Positions 35,084 through 46,659 are shown, numbered from the stretch's first letter. The stretch: 64,000 nucleotides of DNA from Haematococcus lacustris (GCA_030144725.1 JASKMD010000003.1:14280496-14344495), one strand, 5' to 3'. The notes: generated by a model from the sequence alone, not told the origin. A program made the numbers and translations.

Positions 35084-37036
35084 GATGCGTCGAGGCTTGT
35101 GTTTGTCTTTGTACGAGATGCAAAGCCCAAGCGCAAAGTAGCAGTGCCAGTGCCAGACTCCTTCACCTGGTCAGACTTTTCCTATGTCTGTAGTCATGCT
35201 ACCTCACAGGGCGGCAGGAAGCTATCCGTCACAGCTGCGAGGCTAAACTGTGCCATGTGCTGTGTGCATGATGCTGCGTGTGACATGATGTGCTGCAGGC
35301 AAGACTTCCTGTCTCAAGTCAAAACAAAGTTGAAGTTATCAACATGGGGCTCCATGGACATGTATCTGGCTTCGGTGGGTAAGAGCAGCCCTAGGGAGAC
35401 CCCTAACAGCTAGCACATTGCATTATGTTTCTTGAGCAGCATCCAGCTTTCCGTCCTCAGTGGCAAGAAAGTTGACCTGCTTTTGTACCATGTCACTGGC
35501 TGTGGTGGGCTCGTGTTGTTGGACGCAGAGTGGTCAGAAAGTCACCAGCCTGGATGAGTTGCAGGACATCGATGAGCTGATGGTGGTGGAGGTGGGCCAG
35601 GCAGCAAACTTAGCAGGAAAGGGGGGTTACCTAAACGTGCTGACAGGCTGCAGGGCCTGGTTGCAAATGGCAAAGCAAAGCAGCATGCACACAACAGGGC
35701 TGCCCATGACACTCTCCAGCTGCGCTGTCTCCATGCAGGGTCAGGCCCCTGCAGCTGTCCCTGTACAAAGTTTTGCAGTGGAGGCAAGTAGAGGTGAGTG
35801 CTGACGGCTCCAGGAGTTAGTTGCAAAGCCTGGTCCAGCCAAACTTGTCATGAGTTGGTTGGATTGAGGAGATGGTAAGCATGCAAGCAAACATGGCAGC
35901 ATGCTTTCAGCAACAGCTTGGCTGTGTACAGGCAGACATAGGTGCCTTGTGGCAAGTTTGCTACCAAGGCCTCCTGCCGCTGCTTTGCACACATTGTCAG
36001 CATGCATGTGCCAAACCTGGCTGCAGCTCAGACTCCTTACATGGCAGAACCAGCTATGGAGGTGGCGAATGGCCAGGTGCGCGCTGTGACCCTGGCCATT
36101 CTGCATGTCTAGCCATGTTCTGACACCAGGGTGTGGGCCCATCAGGGTCAGCCCACGCCAATGCCAGTTAGGCCAGGCAAGGCAGGGTCATGGTCACCTG
36201 GTTGGTCAATAAAAGGTGGTCAGGCTGTAGGGCAAGGCTTCACCATGCAGAGCACACGCCTCACGCATGCTTGCCCAGCTTGCCCATGCACCCTGCCCAG
36301 CTTGTGTGCAGGTGCAGTTCCTGGCATCTGACCGACATAAGATGGTGGTGGGACCTGACACGGCCACGCCACCCAGCAGTGCCAGGGCTGTGCCGGATGG
36401 GGATGAGGACAGCAAGGCAAAGTACAGCAGGAGGGCCCACCCTCTTCGGCGGTTGCTGCAGCGCCTCCTGCCTGCAGCCTTTGCGCCTTCTCTGCCTGTC
36501 AGCACCAGGTGTGCCTGCCACCCTCCCCAACGACAGCAGCATCAACAGCACTGCCTGCACGCCTGTGGTCACAACAAACTGGCAGGAGCTTACGAGAAAG
36601 CCAGAGGGCGCTGCATCCACCGGCAGGATGACATGATGGCATTGGCTTGCGTGTTAGCCTAAGTCCCTGCCCCAGTCCAACAAACACTTTTCACACCTTA
36701 CCCCGTAATGCATCTGTGCTACTGCCCCTGGTATGGTGCTTGTTACACCCAGCCCTAAACCAAATCTCAACCCCAACCCTGTTTTGCTGCCCACCCTTGC
36801 CAATCCCGTTCACGGCGACACCTCCTCCTCAACCCTGCAGGGACCTGGCTCCAGGTACTCCCGGAACAGCGCCGGCAGACACCGACAAGGGCACCGCCAT
36901 CACGCGGCTGGGTCGGCGCAAGAAGGGCAAACGCAGCTCCCTTACGCTGGGCGCCGCGTTGATGGCAGTCGCTGTAGTTTTCTGCCTCGTCACCATGATC
37001 TGGTTCATGCTCCGAGGGGCGCCGGGGATCGCGTAG
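35084..37036 (+). CDS. Plant-type tail-anchored protein of unknown function with a ubiquitin-like N-terminal region
   Basis: Conserved blocks: RLVFVFVRDAKPKRKVAVPV and PDSFTWSDF (about 35084-35178), DFLSQVKTKLKLSTWGSMDM (about 35302-35368), GQKVTSLDELQDIDELMVVE (about 35528-35588), YSRRAHPLRRLLQRLLPAAF with SLPVSTR (about 36312-36509), and a final exon about 36842-37036 with GRRKKGKRSS then a hydrophobic C-terminal segment (LMAVAVVFCLVTMIWFML). This resembles an uncharacterised land-plant family with a beta-grasp-like start and a C-terminal anchor. A tail anchor predicts an endomembrane or organelle outer membrane with the bulk in the cytosol; that is inference. The start codon and some junction phases are unresolved, and an exon near 35735-35790 is possible. 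Confidence 0.65.
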
Positions 37037-37271
37037 GCGCGTGTAGGCTCTGCTTGTGTCGAGCAGGGGGCTCACGTAGCATAGATGTACGATACGGCTC
37101 AGTGACACGCAGGCTGCCAAAAACACAGGCAGTGCGGGCTGGGGCACTTGTACTTGTGTCGTTCTGGCCTCGTGAAAGCTGATTTACTGACAGCAGGCAG
37201 GGTGGCTTCAGTGCTGTGTAGCATTGTGCAGAGTGACTTGGGCAGGGCGCAGATGGCAATGGTCTGGCTGC

Positions 37272-37278
37272 TATAAAA
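37272..37278 (+). promoter_or_regulatory. TATA-like sequence
   Basis: TATAAAA within gctataaaaagcccggg, about 200 bp before the truncated Fanzor-like exon 1 at 37477. The equivalent flank of copy A1 does not share it, so it belongs to the local flank. Function is unknown. Confidence 0.25.
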
Positions 37279-37412
37279 AGCCCGGGAAGGGCATTGGGCC
37301 ATCAGCATAGGGTCCTTCCACCTCCAGCAGAAAGTGCAATCCAGGCTTCCACCCTCCACCCTAGCTGCTCCACTCCACTGCTATGCTAAATGGCGATGCT
37401 GCTCACGAGCCT

Positions 37413-37616
37413 GTGACGACCTGATGCGCCCTCCATCACGGCCTCTCAGCTTGGATGGTGTTGCTGATTCCCTGAGATGCCGCCGACAAGGAAACGCAAG
37501 CGCCCCGTCTCCCCCGCACAGGGTGCAGCTTGTAAGCCACTAAGCTCGACGAAAGGCTAGGCCCCCCTCACGACGCGACGCAGTGTGACCAGACCTGACC
37601 TGACCTGGCCTGCAGG
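37413..37616 (+). pseudogene. Fanzor-like family A 5' fragment (exon 1 and intron scrap)
   Basis: It matches 669-842 of copy A1. Exon 1 starts at 37477 (MPPTRKRKRPVSPAQ) and ends at a donor (gcttgtaagcc). After cagtgtg near 37587, the sequence jumps to a few CTGAC units and the intron end ctgcagg, showing that everything between was deleted before the MITE at 37617 inserted. Confidence 0.75.
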
Positions 37617-38036
37617 CAGTGATGGGTAATACATGTATCGATACAGGAAATACAAGAAAATACACAAAAACGTGTATTTTTTGTATCGATACAATACAGC
37701 GATACAGAGGCGACATGTCACGCGGGCCTGTCCTTGATGGCTGGGCAGGACGGCAACGGTGGAAAGTCAGGGCCTCCCAACTCTGAAGTTCTTGCATGTA
37801 AAACCGGCACATGCGACCGACTGCTCCGGGAGCAGGCCGATTGCTTGAGCCCCGCGCGGCATGGCTTAAGCGCGGACTATAGCTGTGGCAGCAGCCAGCA
37901 GCTGCTGCGAAGGCACCCACGCAACTTGCCGGCCGGCACTTGTATTTTTTAATACGATACGTGTATTCTTGTATGATACAAAAATACGTATCTGTATCGA
38001 TACACGTATCTTGTATTACCCATCACTGCCTGCAGG
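37609..38036. repeat. Perfect 8-bp target-site duplication of the hAT MITE
   Basis: cctgcagg at 37609-37616 and at 38029-38036, exactly abutting both ends of the element. An 8-bp duplication is the hAT hallmark. Confidence 0.95.
37617..38028. mobile_element. 412-bp hAT-type MITE
   Basis: Its ends are inverted copies: the left reads cagtgatgggtaatacat and the right, on the other strand, cagtgatgggtaatacaaga. Sub-terminal regions are packed with gtatcgatac and related palindromic strings. There is no coding capacity. It inserted at the 3' splice junction (ctgcag|gtggtg) of a Fanzor-like intron, duplicating that junction. Confidence 0.93.
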
Positions 38037-38129
38037 TGGTGAATGGGATGATGATGATGATGTGGCTTACACCGCTTAAGCCGTCAGCCGTTAGGCTGCT
38101 AGGCCGCCCTCCCCCTCAAGGGGTTCGGG

Positions 38130-41100
38130 GCTTTCTGAAACATCATTGAGGGACATCATTGAGGGCTTCTGCAAGAAGGTATGACCTGACCTGACCTGAC
38201 CTGACCTGACCTGACCTGACCTGACCTGACCTGACCTGACCTGACCTGACCTGACCTGACCTGACCTGACCTGACCTGACCTGACCTGACCTGACCTGAC
38301 CTGACCTGACCTGACCTGACCTGACCTGACCTGACCTGACCTGACCTGACCTGACCTGACCTGACCTGACCTGACCTGACCTGACCTGACCTGACCTGAC
38401 CTGACCTGACCTGACCTGACCTGACCTGACCTGACCTGACCTGACCTGACCTGACCTGACCTGACCTGACCTGACCTGACCTGACCTGACCTGACCTGAC
38501 CTGACCTGACCTGACCTGACCTGACCTGACCTGACCTGACCTGACCTGACCTGACCTGACCTGACCTGACCTGACCTGACCTGACCTGACCTGACCTGAC
38601 CTGACCTGACCTGACCTGACCTGACCTGACCTGACCTGACCTGACCTGACCTGACCTGACCTGACCTGACCTGACCTGACCTGACCTGACCTGACCTGAC
38701 CTGACCTGACCTGACCTGACCTGACCTGACCTGACCTGACCTGACCTGACCTGACCTGACCTGACCTGACCTGACCTGACCTGACCTGACCTGACCTGAC
38801 CTGACCTGACCTGACCTGACCTGACCTGACCTGACCTGACCTGACCTGACCTGACCTGACCTGACCTGACCTGACCTGACCTGACCTGACCTGACCTGAC
38901 CTGACCTGACCTGACCTGACCTGACCTGACCTGACCTGACCTGACCTGACCTGACCTGACCTGACCTGACCTGACCTGACCTGACCTGACCTGACCTGAC
39001 CTGACCTGACCTGACCTGACCTGACCTGACCTGACCTGACCTGACCTGGCCTGGCCTGGCCTGGCCTGGCCTGGCCTGGCCTGGCCTGGCCTGGCCTGAC
39101 CTGACCTGGCCTGACCTGACCTGACCTGACCTGACCTGACCTGACCTGACCTGACCTGACCTGACCTGACCTGACCTGACCTGACCTGACCTGACCTGAC
39201 CTGACCCCTGACCTGACCTGACCTGACCTGACCTGACCTGACCTGACCTGACCTGACCTGACCTGACCTGACCTGACCTGACCTGACCTGACCTGACCTG
39301 ACCTGACCTGACCTGACCTGACCTGACCTGACCTGACCTGACCTGACCTGACCTGACCTGACCTGACCTGACCTGACCTGACCTGACCTGACCTGACCTG
39401 ACCTGACCTGACCTGACCTGACCTGACCTGACCTGACCTGACCTGACCTGACCTGACCTGACCTGACCTGACCTGACCTGACCTGACCTGACCTGACCTG
39501 ACCTGACCTGACCTGACCTGACCTGACCTGACCTGACCTGACCTGACCTGACCTGACCTGACCTGACCTGACCTGACCTGACCTGACCTGACCTGACCTG
39601 ACCTGACCTGACCTGACCTGACCTGACCTGACCTGACCTGACCTGACCTGACCTGACCTGACCTGACCTGACCTGACCTGACCTGACCTGACCTGACCTG
39701 ACCTGACCTGACCTGACCTGACCTGACCTGACCTGACCTGACCTGACCTGACCTGACCTGACCTGACCTGACCTGACCTGACCTGACCTGACCTGACCTG
39801 ACCTGACCTGACCTGACCTGACCTGACCTGACCTGACCTGACCTGACCTGACCTGACCTGACCTGACCTGACCTGACCTGACCTGACCTGACCTGACCTG
39901 ACCTGACCTGACCTGACCTGACCTGACCTGACCTGACCTGACCTGACCTGACCTGACCTGACCTGACCTGACCTGACCTGACCTGACCTGACCTGACCTG
40001 ACCTGACCTGACCTGACCTGACCTGACCTGACCTGACCTGACCTGACCTGACCTGACCTGACCTGACCTGACCTGACCTGACCTGACCTGGTACCTGACC
40101 TGACCCTGACTTGCAGGTGGTGAATGGGATGAAGTGGGTGTCACGCCAGCACTACCACCAAGAGAGGGGAGTGGCGGTCTACCTGGGAGAGGGCAACTTC
40201 AGCCAGGGTGGGTGGAAGGCGGGTGCGGTGCGGGAGGTGGTGGAGCAGCCCAGCAGGCCCAGCACGTTTGACAGGCCTGACAAGCTTGTGATCGTGGACG
40301 AGTTCCGCACCAGCCGTGTCAGCTCGTCTGTGCACGCCCGCCAGCCATGTGAGCTGTACCTGCCGCCTGACCAGCCTAGGCCCGCAAACTGGGTACCCCC
40401 AGCAGGCCAGGTCAACCACCAGCTTGTGCGCCCAGCCTGGAGCCTGCGGCATGCTAAGTGTGTGCGGGGCCTGAAGTGGTGCCATGAGGTGCCGCCCAAC
40501 CACCCTCCTGCCCCAGCTTAGCACCACCCTGCCCCAGCTCAGCACGACCCTGCCCCTGCCCTGGACCCCCCTCCCCCTCCCCCAGCCCAGGCCCAGCCCC
40601 CTCCCGCAGCCCAGGCCCAGCCCCCTGCCCAGCCCCCACCTGGCCCAGTGCCCAGACCCCAGGCCCCGCCATGGGGCAGGTGGCTGGACCGGGACACCAA
40701 CCCCTGCCTGAACTTCCAGCGCATTGGGGAGAGCAAGCAGCGCCCCCTGGAGCTGTGCAGCTGGAAGGACCTGGAGGCCCTGCCCTGGCAAGGACTGGCA
40801 AGGACTGTCAGCCGCGCTACCAGCTAGTCAATGACCGGCTGCCCAAGGGCAGGCAGAGGCTGCACCGGGCTGCAGAGTATGGGCGGGGCATTGATGGTCG
40901 GGCCCGCAACAATGCGTAGGCCCTAGTAGTTTGCACAGGCTGTCAGCCATTCAAGTATTAAGCTGTTGGTTTTGATGAGGTGCCCAGTGGTCATGGGGTT
41001 TGCCCACGAACGTGCCATCGGTGTGGGGTTGGCAGTCATCAAGGGTGCGACCGAGGATGCCTCAACTTGATTGGAGTGAGTTAGATTACCCACAGTCAAG

Positions 41101-41130
41101 CATGTTGTTCTTTGTTGATTGAGTTTTGTT
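38130..41130 (+). pseudogene. Fanzor-like family A element, copy A3 (truncated, frameshifted)
   Basis: Only the end of the upstream exon remains (IEGFCKK, to about 38179). The giant CTGAC intron follows, then from 40116 the C-terminal exon: [59 protein letters not shown] at about 40519 stops the frame. The RuvC-III-like block ([17 protein letters not shown], about 40681-40731) is still present downstream, and a further frameshift falls near 40795. The 3' non-coding tail runs to about 41130. The piece just before 38130 contains rearranged element DNA. Confidence 0.7.
38180..40113. repeat. 1.9-kb CTGAC pentanucleotide array forming a transposon intron
   Basis: Roughly 380 units of ctgac between donor aag|gtatga and acceptor ttgcag|gtggtg. 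It contains one homogeneous variant block of ctggc units (about 39046-39096) and a phase slip at about 39205 (gacccctgacc). The long minus-strand frame through it (SGQVR repeated) is an artefact of a 5-base repeat lacking stops. Confidence 0.97.
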
Positions 41131-41226
41131 TGCCTGCTATGAAAAGTTGCTTTGTTCTCCCCTAATGATAGGTGACTGAACTCTGTTGATGGCGGGGGTA
41201 CTTTGGTGCCACCGCTATCAAGCATG

Positions 41227-43720
41227 CGTCGGACATTTTCCCCCGGGTCATCGAAACCTGTCGATTGTCGCATAATCGATGGGGTCATCGAAACAGGGTC
41301 GATTGCGGTCGAAACTGGTTGAAAGCTGGCGACCGAAGGGCAGCGACGGGCGAAGGGCCGAAAGGCACCAGGCATCCCAACCATCATAACATCATTACAT
41401 CATATTGAGGCAACGTATTGAACACACTAGCAGCTTGACTTTAACTTGAGCTAGCAGCCAGGATGAGCTAGCAGCCATGAGCAGCCAGCAGCAGCCCGGA
41501 CCAAACACGCCACCAGCGATAGAAGGCATGCGACCAGGTCGAGCGAAACGAGCAAGAGGCAGCGAGGAGAAAGAATGGGAAGCCAGTGAAGCCAGGGAAA
41601 GGTGCAAGGTGGCGCTCATCGATTTTGTGCCTTGTAGGCGAAGAAGAATGGCCTTGGAGTGCCTTGTAGGCGAAGAATAAATGCAGTCAGATAGAAGAGA
41701 AATAAGGAGATTTCTCCGGCAGAGCGTCCGCCTGGAGCGCGGCCTGCTTCCACAACTTATGCCAAGTAGCACGCGAAAGGTGCGATGGTGCAAGAAATAG
41801 CTACTAGTCAATTGATAAAGAATGTGTGGCATGGGTTGCTTGCAGGTGAACGGGTTTGGAGGTGAAGTGAAGGAGCCTGGAGCGCAGGAGCCTGGAGCGC
41901 AGGAGCCTGGAGTGAAGGAGCCTGGAGCGATGAGCATCACCCACCCCCCTCGTCCCACACCCAACCCCATTCCCCATTCCCCATATTTTTACCTAGTCTG
42001 ACCGCTGTGCCCTTGTTTTTCTGCAGGTTCTGATGGTCACACCCATACCCCTTTCCCACTACTACCACCCTCCCCTCCCCTCCCCTCCCCTCCCCTCCCC
42101 TCCCCTCCCCTCCCCTCCCCTCCCCTCCCCTCCCCTCCCCTCCCCTCCCCTCCCCTCCCCTCCCCTCCCCTCCCCTCCCCTCCCCTCCCCTCCCCTCCCC
42201 TCCCCTCCCCTCCCCTCCCCTCCCCTCCCCTCCCCTCCCCTCCCCTCCCCTCCCCTCCCCTCCCCTCCCCTCCCCTCCCCTCCCCTCCCCTCCCCTCCCC
42301 TCCCCTCCCCTCCCCTCCCCTCCCCTCCCCTCCCCTCCCCTCCCCTCCCCTCCCCTCCCCTCCCCTCCCCTCCCCTCCCCTCCCCTCCCCTCCCCTCCCC
42401 TCCCCTCCCCTCCCCTCCCCTCCCCTCCCCTCCCCTCCCCTCCCCTCCCCTCCCCTCCCCTCCCCTCCCCTCCCCTCCCCTCCCCTCCCCTCCCCTCCCC
42501 TCCCCTCCCCTCCCCTCCCCTCCCCTCCCCTCCCCTCCCCTCCCCTCCCCTCCCCTCCCCTCCCCTCCCCTCCCCTCCCCTCCCCTCCCCTCCCCTCCCC
42601 TCCCCTCCCCTCCCCTCCCCTCCCCTCCCCTCCCCTCCCCTCCCCTCCCCTCCCCTCCCCTCCCCTCCCCTCCCCTCCCCTCCCCTCCCCTCCCCTCCCC
42701 TCCCCTCCCCTCCCCTCCCCTCCCCTCCCCTCCCCTCCCCTCCCCTCCCCTCCCCTCCCCTCCCCTCCCCTCCCCTCCCCTCCCCTCCCCCCTACCTGGA
42801 CCCCCTACCTGGACCCCCTACCTGGACCCCCTACCCCCTACCCCTGGACCCCCTACCCCCTACCCCCTACCCCCTGGACCCCCTACCCCCTGGACCCCCT
42901 ACCCCCTACCCCTGGACCCCCTACCCCCTACCCCTAACCCCTACCCCCTAACCCCTACCTGGCCCCCTCCCCCTGGCCCCCTACCTGGCCCCCTACCTGG
43001 ACCCCCTACCTGGACCCCCTACCTGGACCCCCTGACGCAAACAGTCAGCAGTCCGCTGATCTCTCTACCTTGCATTCAAGAGCAGCAGCCAAGTGCAGCC
43101 AGGAGCAGCCGCCAGGAGCCATCAAGCAGCCAAGGAACGCAGCCTAGAGACGCAGCCAGGAGTCGTAGCTTGGAGGTGTTGTTGATGTTGTTGCGTTGGT
43201 CATGTTGCTATTGTTGGTGGTGGTGTTGTTGGCCTTGGTGGTGGTGTTATTGTTGGTGTTGTGTTGCGGGGCACTAGGGATTATAGCTGGGCCCACAGCC
43301 CACAGGGCGCACCTCACAAGGGTACTAGTGCCGCACTGCATGGCATGACCAGCAGGCTTTGAGTCCTAGGAGCATGCCCAATGTCATGGCAGCAAGCCTG
43401 TTGCTTTGGATGTAGGATTTGTGCTTTGGCACTAGGCCTTGTACTTTGGCATAACATCTTGTGCTTTGGCAATAAGCCAGTGTAACATCGATGAGTTTCC
43501 TGCATCGATCCCCCATCGAATCGATGGATGGAGCCGACTCGAAACTGCCTCAAACATGCCTCAAACATGACTCAAACATGCCTCGAAATCACAAAAATCG
43601 ATACCCCCATCGAATCGATCAGCTAACCCCATCGACGCAATGGGCCGAATTCAGTCGGCGTCGAACCCCCCTATCGGTCCGCAATCGAGGCGGGATCGAT
43701 GGGGGGGAAAATGTCCGACG
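41227..43720. mobile_element. 2.5-kb element with inverted ends, no transposase seen
   Basis: The left end cgtcggacattttccccc (41227-41244) is matched inverted at 43703-43720. Sub-terminal zones on both sides are full of tcgatgggg/catcgaaac motifs. Inside are a short basic frame (41477-41680, MSSQQQPGPNTPPAIEG...), tandem ggagcctggagcgca units (about 41871-41930), and a long TCCCC array. No clear target duplication is visible. Superfamily not assigned. Confidence 0.6.
42067..43032. repeat. TCCCC array plus related CCTACC/CTGGACCCC repeats
   Basis: Bases 42067-42788 are an almost perfect array of about 144 tcccc units. It is followed by irregular ccctacctggacccc units to about 43032. The strand asymmetry is extreme (pure C/T on the plus strand), so the DNA may be prone to triplex or G4-like structure on the other strand. 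Confidence 0.97.
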
Positions 43721-44112
43721 TGTCAGCTGACTCCTGTGCACGTAGTGTAGGACAGCCGTACACAATGCCATGCAGGAACATAGCCTCGCAAGGGGGTGGG
43801 GCTAAGATAGTTTGTTTCAGACCGTGCGGGTTACAGATAACATATCTCCTAGTTGTAGTAGAATTATGCGGTGGAACATAGCCTGCCACCCCTAACTGGG
43901 CCTGTCTACTGCTTATACTGTAGGTAAGTTACACTGTAGGTAAGTTACAGCACCTTACAAACAGCATCTTACAATTACAAGTGTGAGCATAGCAGATGTA
44001 TACAGTTACAACACGTCAATAACAGGTGTCACGAACAAACGGTCCAGCTCTATGGACTTCACGGCCAGTACAAGTAGTCTGAAACGTCAGCGCCGCTGCC
44101 GCCACCACCGTT
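43721..44112. other. Intergenic, downstream of the SNARE gene
   Basis: No gene seen. A direct repeat ctgtaggtaagttaca lies at about 43918-43949. It probably includes the 3' untranslated region of the minus-strand SNARE gene. Confidence 0.4.
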
Positions 44113-46514
44113 TTATTTAAACTTCAAGACATCTTTTGCCTTCAAGATGGCCCCCCCAATCTTCATCTTATCCACTGACTTCTTGTCCTTGTCCACCTTG
44201 AAGTCACGAAGCTGGCTCTTGTTGTTCATCTCGTGGATGCGCCCTGTTGTGTTCTCCGCACGGTTTTGTACCTTGTCCAACGCACGAGTCTGCGTCCCGA
44301 TCTCCTCCCCGATTTGCTGCAGCACGGAAGGCAGATGGGATAAGGGATGAGGGGAAAGATCCGTGGCCTTCTATCACAGGCAGTGCGAGAGGATGTCTAA
44401 ATGCTGCTGACCACAGCGCCAGTAGGCCCAGTGTCTCGCTATCCGGCTTACCTTGGCCCCATTCAGCAGGTCCCCCAGGCCCACGTGTATTTGGTCGAGC
44501 AGCTCATTCTGTTTGCGTGTCTCAGTATGCAGCTTCAGCTCTTGAGATGCTGCATGGCAAGGGCTAGCCAAGCTACTGAGCAGGGATCACCGCTAGCAGT
44601 GAGTAGGACGACACAGCCACGAACTGAGCCGGATGTGTTTTATACTTCAGCGCAAAGGGGAGCGAAGGGAGGGAGGGAGGCTGCAAGAGGGGCAACCCAC
44701 CAGCACACCTCTTGCACGGTAGTACTAGCTGTGCTCTAACCTCACGTCTGCCCTGACCGCAGCATTAACCTCTAGTAAGACAGAAGGGCCGCATGACTAG
44801 AAACCCTCGGGGACCTGAACCCATGCCCACCATCCTGGCCAGCCTCATATCCCAGCCGCCACGCACCATACTGGGCAGGCAGCTTGATGTCAGGGTCCCT
44901 GTAGTGAGGCGATGGAGCACTGCTGCTGCTGGACCCAGAGGCTTCCACGTCCTGCTGCCCTGCACTGCTGCCCGGTGGCCCTGCACCAGCAGGCTGCCAC
45001 ATCCTGAACAGCCTGCAACTACAGCACTGCTAACAACGCACGCTATCACCCATGCTTCGGGTGCATCACCCTCACCCACCACAAGCAAGCCCCACCCAGT
45101 CCTTGCCCATCGTCCCTAAACCCAACATATCTCCCTAGAGCTTCAGGGCGCGGGCTGCAGGGGCCATTGGGAGGAGCCAGAGGTGGAGGGTAGATCAGCA
45201 CTGCTGCCCAGCCGCCCTAGGAGCTGCCCTGCAGTACCTGTTGCGGTCTTGGCACTAGCACTCTCCTCTGCGAGGGCTTTGTCCTTGGCCTCTGTCTTGC
45301 CCTTGTCCACCCGAGCCTGCCAGTCGCGCCGCCGCTGGGTCTCCGGGTCAGCCTCTGCACCCAGGCGTGGTGTGAGGGTCACACCCCAGCAGCAATACCA
45401 CGCAGGTGACAGTATCGCCTGACACAAGCCAACACAGGTGCATGAAAAGCAAAGGGAGGCCTGAGGCACCTGAGCCTGCAGCAAGACATCAAGCAGAGGT
45501 GAGCTGGTAGGGCTGCCGTTCCTCTTGGTTGTGCTGCCATGTTTTTTGCTGCCATTGGCTGCTTGCAGCTGCATTTACAAAGACAGCATGGGCGCACATG
45601 TGCAGCGCTAACACGAGCTAGATGGAGGCAGCACAGAGATGGCTGAGGCCCAGTGGAGCTTGTGGCATGCATTGCTCAGGGCAGCAGCAGGTGACAGTGT
45701 GCCCTACATGCTGGCCTTGTGAGGGGCAAACAAGGAGCTGCTGCACCTGAACCAACGCTGTTGTGCGTCACATCACGTATTTGCCAGACAACGTGACTCC
45801 CTGTTGACTAGCCCTGCTGCCTGCAAGGTGAGGGCGCACCCGTGCAAGAGTCGCATATCCAGCAACAGCAGCAGCGCCGCATGTAGCGCAGCAGTCGCTC
45901 ACTGTAGGTCAGATCCTCGTTGATCTGAGCAGTGCAAGAGTGGTCAGATGACAATCACAGAGGTTGCGGGGGGGACTGCGACTGGGCACAAGGCTTCTGC
46001 AACTGTGGCCTGAGCAGTGACGAGGCTGTGCTGGTAGGGCAGGTTGTTGATGCATAACCCCTCCTGCTGAGACAACCTGTCCCACTTCCGGATGCAAGTC
46101 GACAGATGATAGTCTAGCAGAGTTCCAGTGACCCTACCCCTAAGGCCCAGCAGGGCATTGCCGACAACCTTGTGCAGCTTGCTCTTCATGTTGCCTAGTT
46201 GCTTGCCCTGCTTGTCCAGCTCTTGCATCGTGTTGGCTTGGACTTGCTTGGACTGTTCTATAACCTGTGATTTACGGCAGCAGTGGTTAGTTTGCAGAAG
46301 TACGTCATGTGCCAACTTTTGCCCTGCTCACCCTCAGAGCTCTCTGCGCCGTTTGCGTCGTTTCTCTGTGTGTTGTAGAAGCTTCAGACACCAGCTGGTC
46401 AACTGTGCGCTCATTATTGACGGGGGTCCGCGGGTCGACAGACCCAGCAAATAACTCGTTCCTAATCGCGTCCTCCTCTTTCAGTTGGTAACCTAAGACC
46501 TTCGCTTCTCTCAT
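44113..46514 (-). CDS. SNAP-25-like Qb+Qc SNARE with a cysteine-rich linker start
   Basis: A membrane-fusion SNARE that would supply two helices to a complex. Exons with consistent phases: 46514-46332 (first ATG of the frame, MREAKVLGYQLKEEDAIRNE), 46264-46169, 45924-45840. They encode a Qb motif (ERTVDQLVSEASTTHRETTQ..., zero-layer region LDKQGKQL, NEDLTYSERLL) followed directly by YMRRCCCCWICDSC. The position of this Cys cluster equals the palmitoylated loop of animal SNAP-25. Provisional linker exons (about 45580-44860; for example about 45354-45238, TQRRRDWQARVDKGKTEAKD) are charged or Ser-rich. The Qc motif lies in about 44540-44452 (LLDQIHVGLGDLLNGAK) and 44316-44113 (IGEEIGTQTRALDKVQNRAE, ending DVLKFK). 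The zero-layer Gln is present in EIGTQ. Linker splicing is unresolved. Confidence 0.82.
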
Positions 46515-46659
46515 TATTCCGCGCGTGCGCTTTTGTAACGAGGACACAATTCTTTAAGCCCGCCTACCCATGTCCTCATGGGACAGTTCTGCACAATTGA
46601 GTAGTAGTGGAGCTGTTCTGCACCAGTGCAGCTTTACGCCCCTTCTCACGCACGGTTAC

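Noticed and set aside
38156..40144. A 662-codon minus-strand frame of repeated SGQVR
   Set aside because: It is simply the CTGAC satellite read in a stop-free frame. The array is an intron of a Fanzor-like element on the other strand.
42033..43277. A 414-codon frame of repeated LPSPP
   Set aside because: It comes from the TCCCC array; no non-repetitive conserved sequence flanks it.
46547..46547. Start of the SNARE frame at 46547
   Set aside because: This is a GTG codon; the first ATG in frame is at 46514.
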